A stretch of DNA of 64,000 nucleotides from Gammaproteobacteria bacterium (lineage in GTDB: Bacteria; Pseudomonadota; Gammaproteobacteria; Steroidobacterales; Steroidobacteraceae), in NCBI GenBank assembly GCA_028293745.1, contig JAQGOF010000229.1:1-64000 (forward strand), read 5' to 3'. A model generated the notes under the pieces. It saw nothing but the letters and a program-made list of their open reading frames with translations. It was not told the DNA's origin and made no database searches. The translations under genes and the position numbers were made by a program. Shown in pieces: positions 8,347 through 16,374 of this stretch (its first letter is position 1; each line of letters begins with the position of its first letter).

Positions 8347-9063
8347 ATGACCGTCCCTACGACCGAATTCGTTTTCCTGCCACCCCCGATTCCCACCGTG
8401 GAAATCGCTGGAACAAGGCAGCGCTTCCCAGTGCATCGGATCTATTGCGTCGGGCGCAACTATGCTGAGCACGCACGCGAAATGGGCTCCGATCCTAAGG
8501 TCGAGCCGCCCGTTTTCTTCACCAAGCCCGCTGATGCCATCGTCCCGAGCGGAGCCGCCATACCCTACCCGCCCAGAACCGAGAACCTCCACTACGAAGT
8601 AGAGCTGGTCGTCGCAATTGGCGATGCAGGGAGGAACATCGCCGCAGGGCAGGCGCACGGACACATATTTGGCTACGCCGTCGGAAACGATCTGACTCGG
8701 CGCGATTTGCAGGGAGCATCTAAGAAGAAGGGTTTGCCATGGGACACGGGTAAGGCATTCGACGCATCGGCACCCATCGCCGCAATACGTCCCGCCTCAC
8801 TGGGCCACGTAGAAGGCGGACGTATCTGGCTGTCCGTCAACGGTGAGACCCGCCAGCAGTCCGATGTCAGTGAAATGATCTGGGGTGTGTCCGAAATCAT
8901 TGCCGAGCTGTCCACCCTGTTCGAGCTGAAAGCCGGCGACCTGATCTACACTGGCACCCCCGCTGGCGTCGGACCGCTCAAACCAGGGGACCGGATCGAA
9001 TGCGGGGTCGAGGGATTGGAGACACTGCGTAACACCATTGCCGCTGCGCGCCCCACCAAATGA
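8347..9063 (+). CDS. Fumarylacetoacetate hydrolase family protein
   Basis: 238 residues. IYCVGRNYAEHAREMG, EPPVFFTKP, EVELVVAIG, GYAVGNDLTRRDLQ and YTGTPAGVGPLKPGD are the conserved blocks of the small FAA-hydrolase family, including the metal-binding Glu/Asp residues. Length and the VGRNYAEHAREMG block resemble fumarylpyruvate hydrolase of the gentisate route more than the ~420-residue tyrosine-pathway enzyme. The stop overlaps the ATG of the next gene (ATGA at 9060-9063), so it is translationally coupled to a maleylacetoacetate/maleylpyruvate isomerase. A GTG at 8344 is an equally possible start. Confidence 0.92.
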   Translation: MTVPTTEFVFLPPPIPTVEIAGTRQRFPVHRIYCVGRNYAEHAREMGSDPKVEPPVFFTKPADAIVPSGAAIPYPPRTENLHYEVELVVAIGDAGRNIAAGQAHGHIFGYAVGNDLTRRDLQGASKKKGLPWDTGKAFDASAPIAAIRPASLGHVEGGRIWLSVNGETRQQSDVSEMIWGVSEIIAELSTLFELKAGDLIYTGTPAGVGPLKPGDRIECGVEGLETLRNTIAAARPTK

Positions 9064-9716
9064 AGCTATACACTTACTTCCGCAGCTCCGCCGCCTATCG
9101 CGCGCGTATCGCGTTCAATGTCAAAGGCATCGAGTGCGAGGCTGTGTACGTTGACCTTCGGACCCAGGCAAGCGCTCAACAAAAGCCCGAGTATCTCGCG
9201 GTCAACCCTCAGGGCCTGGTGCCCGCCCTGGTTGTCGGCGACACCACGGTTGCACAATCGCTGGCAATCATCGAGTACCTCGACGAAGTACACCCGGAGC
9301 CCCCACTGCTCCCGCGCTCCCCAGTTGACCGCGCCCGCGTCCGGGCCATGGCACTAGCGGTCGCATGCGACTTGCATCCACTCAACAACCTGCGTGTCCT
9401 GAATTACCTGCGCTCACCACTGGGCCACGACGAAGAAACCGTCAACGCCTGGTATCGTCACTGGATTGCAGTTGGCTTCAGCGGCTTGGAGCAGGAAGCC
9501 CGCCGCGCCACCGGCGACGGCCGGCACATGTTCGGCTCAACTATAACCATCGCGGATATCTACATCGTCCCGCAGATGTACAACGCCCGAAGATTCAAAT
9601 GCGACCTCACGCCGTACCCAACACTGCGCGGGATCTGCGAGCATCTGGAGGCGCTACCCGCATTTGCGAAAGCAGCGCCCGAAGCGCAACCCGACGCAGG
9701 TAAGCCATCCGCTTAG
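9060..9716 (+). CDS. maiA: Maleylacetoacetate (or maleylpyruvate) isomerase, zeta-class GST
   Basis: 218 residues. The N-terminal thioredoxin fold carries the zeta-class SSAAYRARIAF motif (about 8-18) that positions glutathione, then QGLVPALVVGD and QSLAIIEYLDE (glutathione gamma-Glu contact). The C-terminal helical domain has IADIYIVPQMYNARRF. It isomerises the ring-cleavage product cis to trans, and the coupled upstream hydrolase would cleave the product. No ring-cleaving dioxygenase is in the window, so tyrosine/homogentisate and gentisate pathways cannot be separated. Confidence 0.92.
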   Translation: MKLYTYFRSSAAYRARIAFNVKGIECEAVYVDLRTQASAQQKPEYLAVNPQGLVPALVVGDTTVAQSLAIIEYLDEVHPEPPLLPRSPVDRARVRAMALAVACDLHPLNNLRVLNYLRSPLGHDEETVNAWYRHWIAVGFSGLEQEARRATGDGRHMFGSTITIADIYIVPQMYNARRFKCDLTPYPTLRGICEHLEALPAFAKAAPEAQPDAGKPSA

Positions 9717-9750
9717 CTGACACCGTATCTAATGCACCAGCACCAAATGA

Positions 9751-9876
9751 ATTGCCGTCGGATGGCGATGCTATTCTGCATACTACAGCGTCAATGACCA
9801 ATTCTTCTTCGTCCTGTTGGGGGAACACGGAGCCCGCGTATATTCGCTTGCGGAGTTTTCAAAAAGGAAAATGTGA
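9751..9876 (+). other. Coding-like fragment without a start codon
   Basis: An open frame of about 41 codons between a TGA (9748-9750) and a TGA (9874-9876) reads like real protein (…AYYSVNDQFFFVLLGEHGARVY…SKRKM) but has no ATG, GTG or TTG near its beginning. It may be the 3' remnant of a decayed gene, or a tiny gene with an unusual start (ATT at 9751). No family recognised. Confidence 0.3.
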
Positions 9877-9909
9877 GGCAGACGAACCGCGTCCATCGGT
9901 GCGGAGCCG

Positions 9910-11097
9910 CTAACCTCCCTTCAGCTTCGCCCCCACCCGCCGGTAAGCCTCCCGAAAGGGAATCCCCTCCTGCACCACCAGCCGGTTCGCCTCCTCGGCC
10001 GCATGGATAGCCGGGTCCAACTTGATCCGCTCGGGCAGGAACCTCATCGCATCAATCGCAGGCGGCAGGATATCCAACGTCTGCAGCGCGAGATCGATGC
10101 TGCGAAACAAAGGGAACTTCAACAATTGCAGATCGCGTTGATATCCCGACGGCAGCTTGGCGAAGATCCCCAGCGCCTCCGTGAGACACCCCAACGCAGT
10201 CGCCGAACGCCCCCGAATCAACTCGAACACGTCCGGGTTGCGCTTCTGCGGCATGATGGAGGAGCCGGTCGTGAATGCATCCGGCAACTCGAGGAACCCG
10301 AACTCCTGGGTGTAGAACAGCAGCACGTCGGCCGCAAATCGTCCGAGATCCTGCACCAACAGCGCGATCTCGAACAGCAGTTGCGCCTCGGCCTTGCCGC
10401 GCGAGAGCTGCACGCCCGTCACCGGTTCCTGCGTAACATCGAACCCGAGCCTTGCGCTCGTCGCGCCACGATCCAGCGGCAAACCCGGTGTGCCGTATCC
10501 GGCGGCCGATCCGAGCGGGTTCTTGCCAACCCGGCGCTGCACCTGCCGCAACCCTTCCGCATCATCACGAATCTCAGCCGCGAATCCGCCAGCCCACAGA
10601 GCGACAGAGCTCGGCATCGCCTGCTGCATGTGGGTATATCCGGGCAGCACGGTATTGACCTCGCGTGCAGCGAGCCGATCCAGCGCGTCAACAACGTGCG
10701 CAGCGCCGGTCCCCAACTCTTCAATGACATCACGCAGGTACAGCCGGATGGCAGTCAACACCTGATCGTTTCGCGAACGCCCCAGATGTACCCGGCCGCC
10801 TGCCGCCCCAATTCGCTCGGTCAGACGCTTCTCCAGCGCCGTCTGCCCATCCTCATCCTCGAGCGAAATGTGCCACTCACCGCGCGCATGCTCTTCGCCA
10901 AGCGCGGTCAGGCCAAACCGGATCACCTGCAGATCGTCGGCGGACAGCAGCTTCTGCGCATGCAGCATTTCAACATGCGCGATCGATGCAGCCACGTCAT
11001 AACGTACGAGCCGCTCGTCGAGGGCATAGTCCTCCCCCGCCGTGTATCGCAACACGCGGCTATCGAGTGGAGCGCCCTTGTCCCACAAGCGGCTCAT
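9910..11097 (-). CDS. argH: Argininosuccinate lyase
   Basis: 395 residues, shorter than the common ~460-residue enzyme because the C-terminal domain is compact. Signature GSSIMPQKRNPDVFELIRG (fumarase/aspartase superfamily loop with the catalytic Ser) and the substrate-binding LHLGRSRNDQ and GYTHMQQAMP blocks are intact; the end EEANRLVVQEGIPFREAYRRVG matches the family. Splits argininosuccinate into arginine and fumarate, the last step of the pathway encoded by this operon. Lies 8 bases after argB. Confidence 0.95.
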   Translation of the reverse strand: MSRLWDKGAPLDSRVLRYTAGEDYALDERLVRYDVAASIAHVEMLHAQKLLSADDLQVIRFGLTALGEEHARGEWHISLEDEDGQTALEKRLTERIGAAGGRVHLGRSRNDQVLTAIRLYLRDVIEELGTGAAHVVDALDRLAAREVNTVLPGYTHMQQAMPSSVALWAGGFAAEIRDDAEGLRQVQRRVGKNPLGSAAGYGTPGLPLDRGATSARLGFDVTQEPVTGVQLSRGKAEAQLLFEIALLVQDLGRFAADVLLFYTQEFGFLELPDAFTTGSSIMPQKRNPDVFELIRGRSATALGCLTEALGIFAKLPSGYQRDLQLLKFPLFRSIDLALQTLDILPPAIDAMRFLPERIKLDPAIHAAEEANRLVVQEGIPFREAYRRVGAKLKGG

Positions 11098-11105
11098 GGC
11101 GGCGC

Positions 11106-12050
11106 TCAGGTACCGCCAAGCGCCGTCTGCTGCTCAGCCGGAGTCAGCGCGTTTACGTCGGCAACGATCAATGTCCCGGTGCCTTCGTTGGTAAACACCT
11201 CGCCGAGGATTCCTTCCGGCGACTTGTACGACACCACGTGAACGCGGCGGACCCCGCCGTGAATGGCATTCTCGATAGCCTTCGCCTTGGGCAACATGCC
11301 CTCGACGATCCGGCCTTCCTCGCGCAACCGTTTCAGTCCACGCAAGTCCGTGTACGAAATCAGAGAGGTAGCATCTTCCACCCGCTCCAGGATTCCCGGG
11401 GCGCCGGTGCAGAGAATCAACTTCTCGGCTCCGAGCGCCGCCCCGATCGCGGCGGCAACGGTGTCCGCGTTGATATTGAGAAGAACACCTGTCTCGTCAG
11501 CCGACAGCGGGCTGACCACGGGCATCAGTCCACTGTCCAGCAACTTGCGAATGACGGTCGTGTCGATGCCGTCAATGTCGCCAACGAAGCCGTAGTCGAC
11601 CAACTCGCCGCTCGTCCCAACCTTCACAGGCGGGCGCCGATGCGCTCGCACCAGCCCCGCATCGACCCCGCTGATTCCGACTGCATCGATGTTGAGATCC
11701 CGGCACATCCCGAGAATGCGCGTATTGATCAGGCCGTTGAGCACCATCGCCGCCACATCGATCGCCTTCTGGTCGGTCACCCGCCGGCCTTCGACCATGC
11801 GCGTGGGAATCCCCAGCGCCTCGGAAATCTCGGTAGTCTGTGGGCCGCCCCCATGCACCATCACGACGCGCACGCCGAAGTAATGCAGGATCGCGATCTG
11901 CTCGATCAGAACCCGCGTGGCGTCGGCGTCGCCGAACACACCACCACCGGCCTTCACGATGAAGGTCTTGCCCTTGTACATGCGGATATAGGGAGCGGCG
12001 CTCTTCAGCGCCCGGATGGCGAGAGTCTGTTCGCCTCGATGCATGATCAT
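11106..12050 (-). CDS. argB: Acetylglutamate kinase
   Basis: 314 residues, amino-acid-kinase fold. KGKTFIVKAGG (phosphate-binding Lys; usual consensus KYGG), VMVHGGGPQ, GISGVDAGLVRA, and NINADTVAAAIGAALGAEKLI are the expected ATP/N-acetylglutamate blocks. It phosphorylates N-acetylglutamate. The C-terminus stops after the kinase fold with no GNAT acetyltransferase domain, unlike the bifunctional NAGS-NAGK of Xanthomonas, so this protein does not supply the first step. Start could be the ATG at 12050 or 12044. Confidence 0.95.
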   Translation of the reverse strand: MIMHRGEQTLAIRALKSAAPYIRMYKGKTFIVKAGGGVFGDADATRVLIEQIAILHYFGVRVVMVHGGGPQTTEISEALGIPTRMVEGRRVTDQKAIDVAAMVLNGLINTRILGMCRDLNIDAVGISGVDAGLVRAHRRPPVKVGTSGELVDYGFVGDIDGIDTTVIRKLLDSGLMPVVSPLSADETGVLLNINADTVAAAIGAALGAEKLILCTGAPGILERVEDATSLISYTDLRGLKRLREEGRIVEGMLPKAKAIENAIHGGVRRVHVVSYKSPEGILGEVFTNEGTGTLIVADVNALTPAEQQTALGGT

Positions 12051-12059
12051 GTGATTTTC

Positions 12060-13061
12060 TTACACTCCTTTGAGCATTTGATAGAGCACGGCCATCTGAA
12101 CGACCAGCCGGTTGTAAGCTTCGCGCTGCACGATGCTGCGCGGGCTGTCGAGCACTTCGTCGGCGACCGCGGTGTTGCGTCGTACCGGTAAACAATGCAT
12201 GAGGCGGCAATCCGGGGCCGTCCGGGTAAACCAGTCGTTCCTGACACACCAGCCCGTCAGCTCGCCGCGCAGCTTGGCGTCACCCTGTGCGTCGCCATAG
12301 ACACTCGTCGAGCCCCATTCTTTCGCGTAGATAATGTTCGCGCCCGCCAGCGCATCGCCACGATCCGCCGTCTCGCGTACTGACCCACCTGAGCGCGCCG
12401 CAGCCGAGCGAGCCTTGCTCATGATGTCGGGAGGCAAAGCGAAGCCCTCCGGCCTCAGCACGACCACGTCCATCCCGCGCATCGCAGCCATATGGACTGC
12501 CGCCGCAGGCACCGCAAGCGGCAGCGCGCGCGGATGATACGCCCAAGACAGCACAAAGCGGCCATTTCGCGGCACGCCGAGATCGTCCATGGTCTTCCAG
12601 TCAGCGAGCGCCTGGCAGGGATGATTGATTGCCGACTCGAGGTTGATGAGCGGCTTGTCGACCAGCTCGGCCATGGCCTTGAAGTTCGTCTCCGCGAGGT
12701 CGTTGGCCAGATCCTTGCACTCGGCAAACGCCCGGATGCCGAGCGCGTCGCAATAAGACGCCAGCACCGGGATTCCCTCACGCACATGCTCGGCAGCGGC
12801 ACCGTTCATCACAGCCCCCAGCCGGGTCTCCAACTGCCACGTTCCCTGTCCCGGGGTGATCACGAACGAGTTGCCCCCGAGTCGCGCCATGCCCGACTGG
12901 AATGAGGCCAGCGTACGCAAGGACGGATTGAAGAACACGAGCCCCAGGATCTTTCCCGCGAGCGCGCGCGGCTCCGGACTCGTCTCGAGTCGCCGCGCAA
13001 GCTCCAACAGAGCGCTGACCTCGTCGCGCTCGAAATCGGCAAGATCCAGGAACCGCCTCAT
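12060..13061 (-). CDS. argF': N-acetylornithine carbamoyltransferase
   Basis: 333 residues. Carbamoyl-phosphate loop FFNPSLRTLASFQ (ordinary OTCases have STRT), NHPCQALADW and HCLPVRRNTAVADEVLDSP place it with the transcarbamylases that act on N-acetylornithine rather than ornithine, described in Xanthomonas. The Glu of GAAAEHVRE (about residue 91) aligns, from memory, with the Xanthomonas Glu92 that selects the acetylated substrate over succinylated. Product is N-acetylcitrulline, which then needs a deacetylase not present in the window. The ATG at 13061 overlaps the argD stop (ATGA), so translation is probably coupled. Confidence 0.9.
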   Translation of the reverse strand: MRRFLDLADFERDEVSALLELARRLETSPEPRALAGKILGLVFFNPSLRTLASFQSGMARLGGNSFVITPGQGTWQLETRLGAVMNGAAAEHVREGIPVLASYCDALGIRAFAECKDLANDLAETNFKAMAELVDKPLINLESAINHPCQALADWKTMDDLGVPRNGRFVLSWAYHPRALPLAVPAAAVHMAAMRGMDVVVLRPEGFALPPDIMSKARSAAARSGGSVRETADRGDALAGANIIYAKEWGSTSVYGDAQGDAKLRGELTGWCVRNDWFTRTAPDCRLMHCLPVRRNTAVADEVLDSPRSIVQREAYNRLVVQMAVLYQMLKGV

Positions 13062-14233
13062 GCAGGCAGGTCCGCGAGCGTATCCCGCAGCATGTCGATC
13101 TGCTCCTCCTGCAGGATGAACGGCGGCAACAACCGCAGAATGTGAGGGTCCGTGGCCGTGCCCGCCAGGATCCCACATTCCAACAGCTCGGCCTGGATCT
13201 CCTTCGCCGGCCGCGTCGTTCGCAATCCGGTGAGAAAGCCCGCGCCCTGGTGTCCGGTGACAGGCCCCACGATGCAGGTTTGTCGAATGTAGCTGCCCAC
13301 CCGGCGCACCCGCTCGAGAAGATTCTCGGACTCGATGGCATCGATGACGGCCTCCATGACTGCGCAGGCCATCGGGCCGCCCCCGAAGGTCGTGCCCAGC
13401 AGATCCAGCTTGAGAGCTGCCGAGACCTTCTGCGTGGCAAGCAGTGCGGCACACGGGAAACCGTTGCCGAGCGCCTTCGCGGTGGTGATCATGTCAGGCG
13501 TAACGCCGTACATGTTTGCCGCGAAAGGATGGCCGACACGGCCCATTCCACATTGCACTTCGTCGAAAACCAACACGGCGCCCACTTCATCGCAGCGCCG
13601 GCGCAGCGCCTCGAGATACTCCTTGCCCAGATCGACGGCCCCTGCGAGTCCCTGCACCGGCTCGACAATGACGGCTGCAGTCTTGTCCGTCACAAAACCC
13701 GCGATCGAATCAACACTGCCGCGCGGCATGAAACTGACATCGAAGGGCGTGCGCGGGAAGCCATACCACTTCGCCTGCGCGCCCCAGGTCACGGCGCCCG
13801 CCGCGGCGGTGCGGCCATGAAAGCTGCCCTCCACGGCAGCGACTTGCGCGCGAGAAGTCATCCGGAATGCGAGCTTGAGCGCATTCTCGTTGGCTTCTGC
13901 GCCGCTATTCACGAAGAAGACGCTTGTCATGGGCAACTTGGAGAAACGCACCAGCCTTTCCGCCGCGCGCGTGCGTACCTGCATCGCGACGGCATTCGAC
14001 TGGAAGTTGCACGACTGCGCCTGGTTCGTCAGCGCACGCGTGAATCCGGGATGCCCGTAGCCAAGTGCCGCTACTGCATGTCCCCCGTAGAGGTCGAGGA
14101 CGCGCTCGCCGCGGCTGTTCGTGAGCCAGACCCCTTGGGCTGACACCACTTCAATGGGGTACTGCGCAAACACGGGCGCAAGGAAATCGTGGCTGGCCGC
14201 GGCCGGCCGAGTTGCTGGGATCGGTGGGTTCAT
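13058..14233 (-). CDS. argD: Acetylornithine aminotransferase
   Basis: 391 residues, class-III PLP aminotransferase. YGGHAVAALGYGHP, NSGAEANENALKLA, FDEVQCGMGRVG (PLP-binding Asp) and TTAKALGNGFPCAALLA (Schiff-base Lys) are all present. Converts N-acetylglutamate semialdehyde to N-acetylornithine using glutamate. Ten bases downstream of argC and overlapping argF' by 4 bases, which matches its place in the pathway. Confidence 0.95.
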   Translation of the reverse strand: MNPPIPATRPAAASHDFLAPVFAQYPIEVVSAQGVWLTNSRGERVLDLYGGHAVAALGYGHPGFTRALTNQAQSCNFQSNAVAMQVRTRAAERLVRFSKLPMTSVFFVNSGAEANENALKLAFRMTSRAQVAAVEGSFHGRTAAAGAVTWGAQAKWYGFPRTPFDVSFMPRGSVDSIAGFVTDKTAAVIVEPVQGLAGAVDLGKEYLEALRRRCDEVGAVLVFDEVQCGMGRVGHPFAANMYGVTPDMITTAKALGNGFPCAALLATQKVSAALKLDLLGTTFGGGPMACAVMEAVIDAIESENLLERVRRVGSYIRQTCIVGPVTGHQGAGFLTGLRTTRPAKEIQAELLECGILAGTATDPHILRLLPPFILQEEQIDMLRDTLADLPA

Positions 14234-14243
14234 GATTCTCGCT

Positions 14244-15305
14244 TCAGGTCCATCCGGGGGCAGGAGCCGTGAGACCTGAGGTCTCAGCCAGGCCGAATAT
14301 GCGGTTCATCCACTGCACGGCGCCGCCCGCCGCACCTTTGTTGAGATTGTCCACAACGCACATGACAGCGACGGTCCGACCGTTCGCCACCGCGGACAGA
14401 TGTGCGTAGTTGCTGGTGGCAACTTCCTTCACACGCGGAGCCTGTTCGCCCACACGTATGAACGGACAATCTGCATAGAATTCGCGCAGCGCCGCTAAAA
14501 CCTTCGGCGTATCCACTGATGCCTTGAGAGGCGCTTGCACGGTGACATGAATGCCGCGTGCAAACGGGCCGGAGTGCGGCACGAAAGCAAAGTCAGCTTC
14601 AACACCGGAAGCTGCGCGCGCGCAGGCCGCGATCTCAGGCGCGTGACGGTGCGTCAGCGCGTTGTAAGAGTACAGATCGCTATGCCGGAGTGGGTGATGA
14701 GTGCCCTCGATCGGCTTGCGTCCGGCACCCGTACTGCCGGTGATACCGGCCACGAACAATGTCGTTGAAGTCAGGCCTAGGGCCAGAAGCGGGACGCTCG
14801 CAAGCAACGTGGCCGTCGCAAAGCAGCCGGGGTGAGCTACATGCGTCGTTTCCAGCTTCTTCAGGTGCTCGGGCACGGCGCACGTGAACTCGGCGATTCG
14901 CTTTGGTGCCCCATGCGCGTGCTTGTATACGGCCTCATAGGCTTCGGCCGAGGAGTACCGAAAGTCAGCGGAGATATCCACGACTCGCGGCCGCGTGCCG
15001 GCCCGGGCCGCAACGCTGAGCAATGAGTCGATGAGCGCCGCCGAGACTCCGTGCGGGGCTGCCGAGAAGACGGCTGACTGCGGTGTTTCCACCAACAGCC
15101 TTTCGACATCTGCTTGCGACTTGAAGCGCACGTCGCTGTACACACTCGCCAGATGAGGGAACGCTTTCGACACGCTCTCGCCCGGCTGGCTGTCAGACAT
15201 GACTGCGGCCAGGTCGAACTGCGGATGCCCGGCAATCAGGCGCAACAATTCCCCGGCGACATAGCCGGTTCCACCCAGAACGACGGTGGGTATCTTCGCG
15301 CTCAC
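14244..15305 (-). CDS. argC: N-acetyl-gamma-glutamyl-phosphate reductase
   Basis: 353 residues. Rossmann motif VLGGTGYVAGELLRLIAGHP at the start, the catalytic Cys in AHPGCFATA, and GITGSTGAGRKP plus PHSGPFARGIHV in the dimerisation/active-site region. Reduces the acyl phosphate made by ArgB. The start is a GTG at 15305 that overlaps the stop of the preceding P-loop gene (GTGA), which links the two translationally. Confidence 0.95.
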   Translation of the reverse strand: MSAKIPTVVLGGTGYVAGELLRLIAGHPQFDLAAVMSDSQPGESVSKAFPHLASVYSDVRFKSQADVERLLVETPQSAVFSAAPHGVSAALIDSLLSVAARAGTRPRVVDISADFRYSSAEAYEAVYKHAHGAPKRIAEFTCAVPEHLKKLETTHVAHPGCFATATLLASVPLLALGLTSTTLFVAGITGSTGAGRKPIEGTHHPLRHSDLYSYNALTHRHAPEIAACARAASGVEADFAFVPHSGPFARGIHVTVQAPLKASVDTPKVLAALREFYADCPFIRVGEQAPRVKEVATSNYAHLSAVANGRTVAVMCVVDNLNKGAAGGAVQWMNRIFGLAETSGLTAPAPGWT

Positions 15306-16372
15306 TGGGGTGCCTTCACGCCGATAGCCTCGATCACGCGGTCGCCGAGTGATGCACCGTTGGTCAGCGCATTGAAGGCGGGGACGCCGAGCTGGCTGTT
15401 GATGATCTCGACGCCCACCTGGTTGTCCGTCGAAGGTCCGGTAACCACACAAGGCTCGATTCCAAACCGCTCACGCAATAACTTCACACCACCCCAGGCG
15501 GCTACGGGATCGTTTGCAGACAGAATGACGCCGGTCAGCGCCGCCCGGATATCCGGGCATTCGAGGATGGCGTCGACGCCGTAGGTGCCCAGAATGCCGT
15601 CACCGAGCTCGAAGACGATCGCGTCGGGTTTGCCAGCGGCGAGCGCTGTCAACATAGTACGTGTCAGCGCCGGCCCGTTGACCCTCGTTGTGGTCACAAC
15701 ACCCAGATCGGTGAAGATCATCGAATTGCGGGCGCCAGCATCTTCCATCGCGAGGATATCGCGGCGGAGCGAGACACCCGTGGCTTTGAAGGCATCAATC
15801 ACCAGCCCGCGATGCCGCATGCGGCTGATCACCGCGCATGCGGCAGCTGTCTTGCCCGCTTCCATACAGGTGCCGGCAAGCGCCACCACCGGCACTGCGC
15901 GAGCTTCCAGTTTCGCCTCGAAGTCGAGCCGCTTGTGACCAACGCGGGCGGGCACGCCGATGCGCTCGCCAAGGTAGGGGAAATGCAGCACTCCACCGAT
16001 GACACGGCAGTCGAATGGCTTGCCCTTATCAGGGTTCACCGAGTCGCATATGCCCAGCACACCCCCGATGTTGAGCATCTGGATGATGTCGCCGGGCTGG
16101 ACAGACTGCGGAATGTGGCCGGAGTATCCAAACAGCGCCTTGCGGTGGCCGAGCGCGCCGACGACGATATCACCCTTGCCGACCTTGGCCATGCGGCCGC
16201 TCGTCAGCTCGAGCGTGTTGTAAGTGGACTTGTTGGTCAGAACTTCGACCGCGACGACGACGCCTTCCTCGGCAGGAATGTCGTTGGACACGCGCACTTC
16301 GTGCGAAAGCCCGCAGGCCTGCGTTACCGAGGCAACCTTGTCGACAACAATACTGCGCATCCCGTTAACCAT
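15302..16372 (-). CDS. P-loop protein of the arginine operon (DUF1611/DgcN-like?)
   Basis: 356 residues, not a canonical arginine enzyme. The N-terminal ~150 residues form a beta-rich domain (VVAVEVLTNKSTYNTLEL, KGDIVVGALGHRKALFGYSG). The C-terminal part begins with ALAGTCMEAGKTAAACAV (about 170-187), a Walker-A-like GxxxxGKT loop, then KATGVS, TDLGVV and FELGDGILG, resembling P-loop proteins of the DUF1611 type. DUF1611 includes DgcN, reported as a D-glutamate N-acetyltransferase. It starts 2 bases after argG and overlaps argC, so it belongs to the operon. As no argA, argJ or GNAT gene accompanies the operon, making N-acetylglutamate is a plausible role; this is inference. Family assignment itself is tentative. 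Confidence 0.6.
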   Translation of the reverse strand: MVNGMRSIVVDKVASVTQACGLSHEVRVSNDIPAEEGVVVAVEVLTNKSTYNTLELTSGRMAKVGKGDIVVGALGHRKALFGYSGHIPQSVQPGDIIQMLNIGGVLGICDSVNPDKGKPFDCRVIGGVLHFPYLGERIGVPARVGHKRLDFEAKLEARAVPVVALAGTCMEAGKTAAACAVISRMRHRGLVIDAFKATGVSLRRDILAMEDAGARNSMIFTDLGVVTTTRVNGPALTRTMLTALAAGKPDAIVFELGDGILGTYGVDAILECPDIRAALTGVILSANDPVAAWGGVKLLRERFGIEPCVVTGPSTDNQVGVEIINSQLGVPAFNALTNGASLGDRVIEAIGVKAPQ

Positions 16373-16374
16373 GT

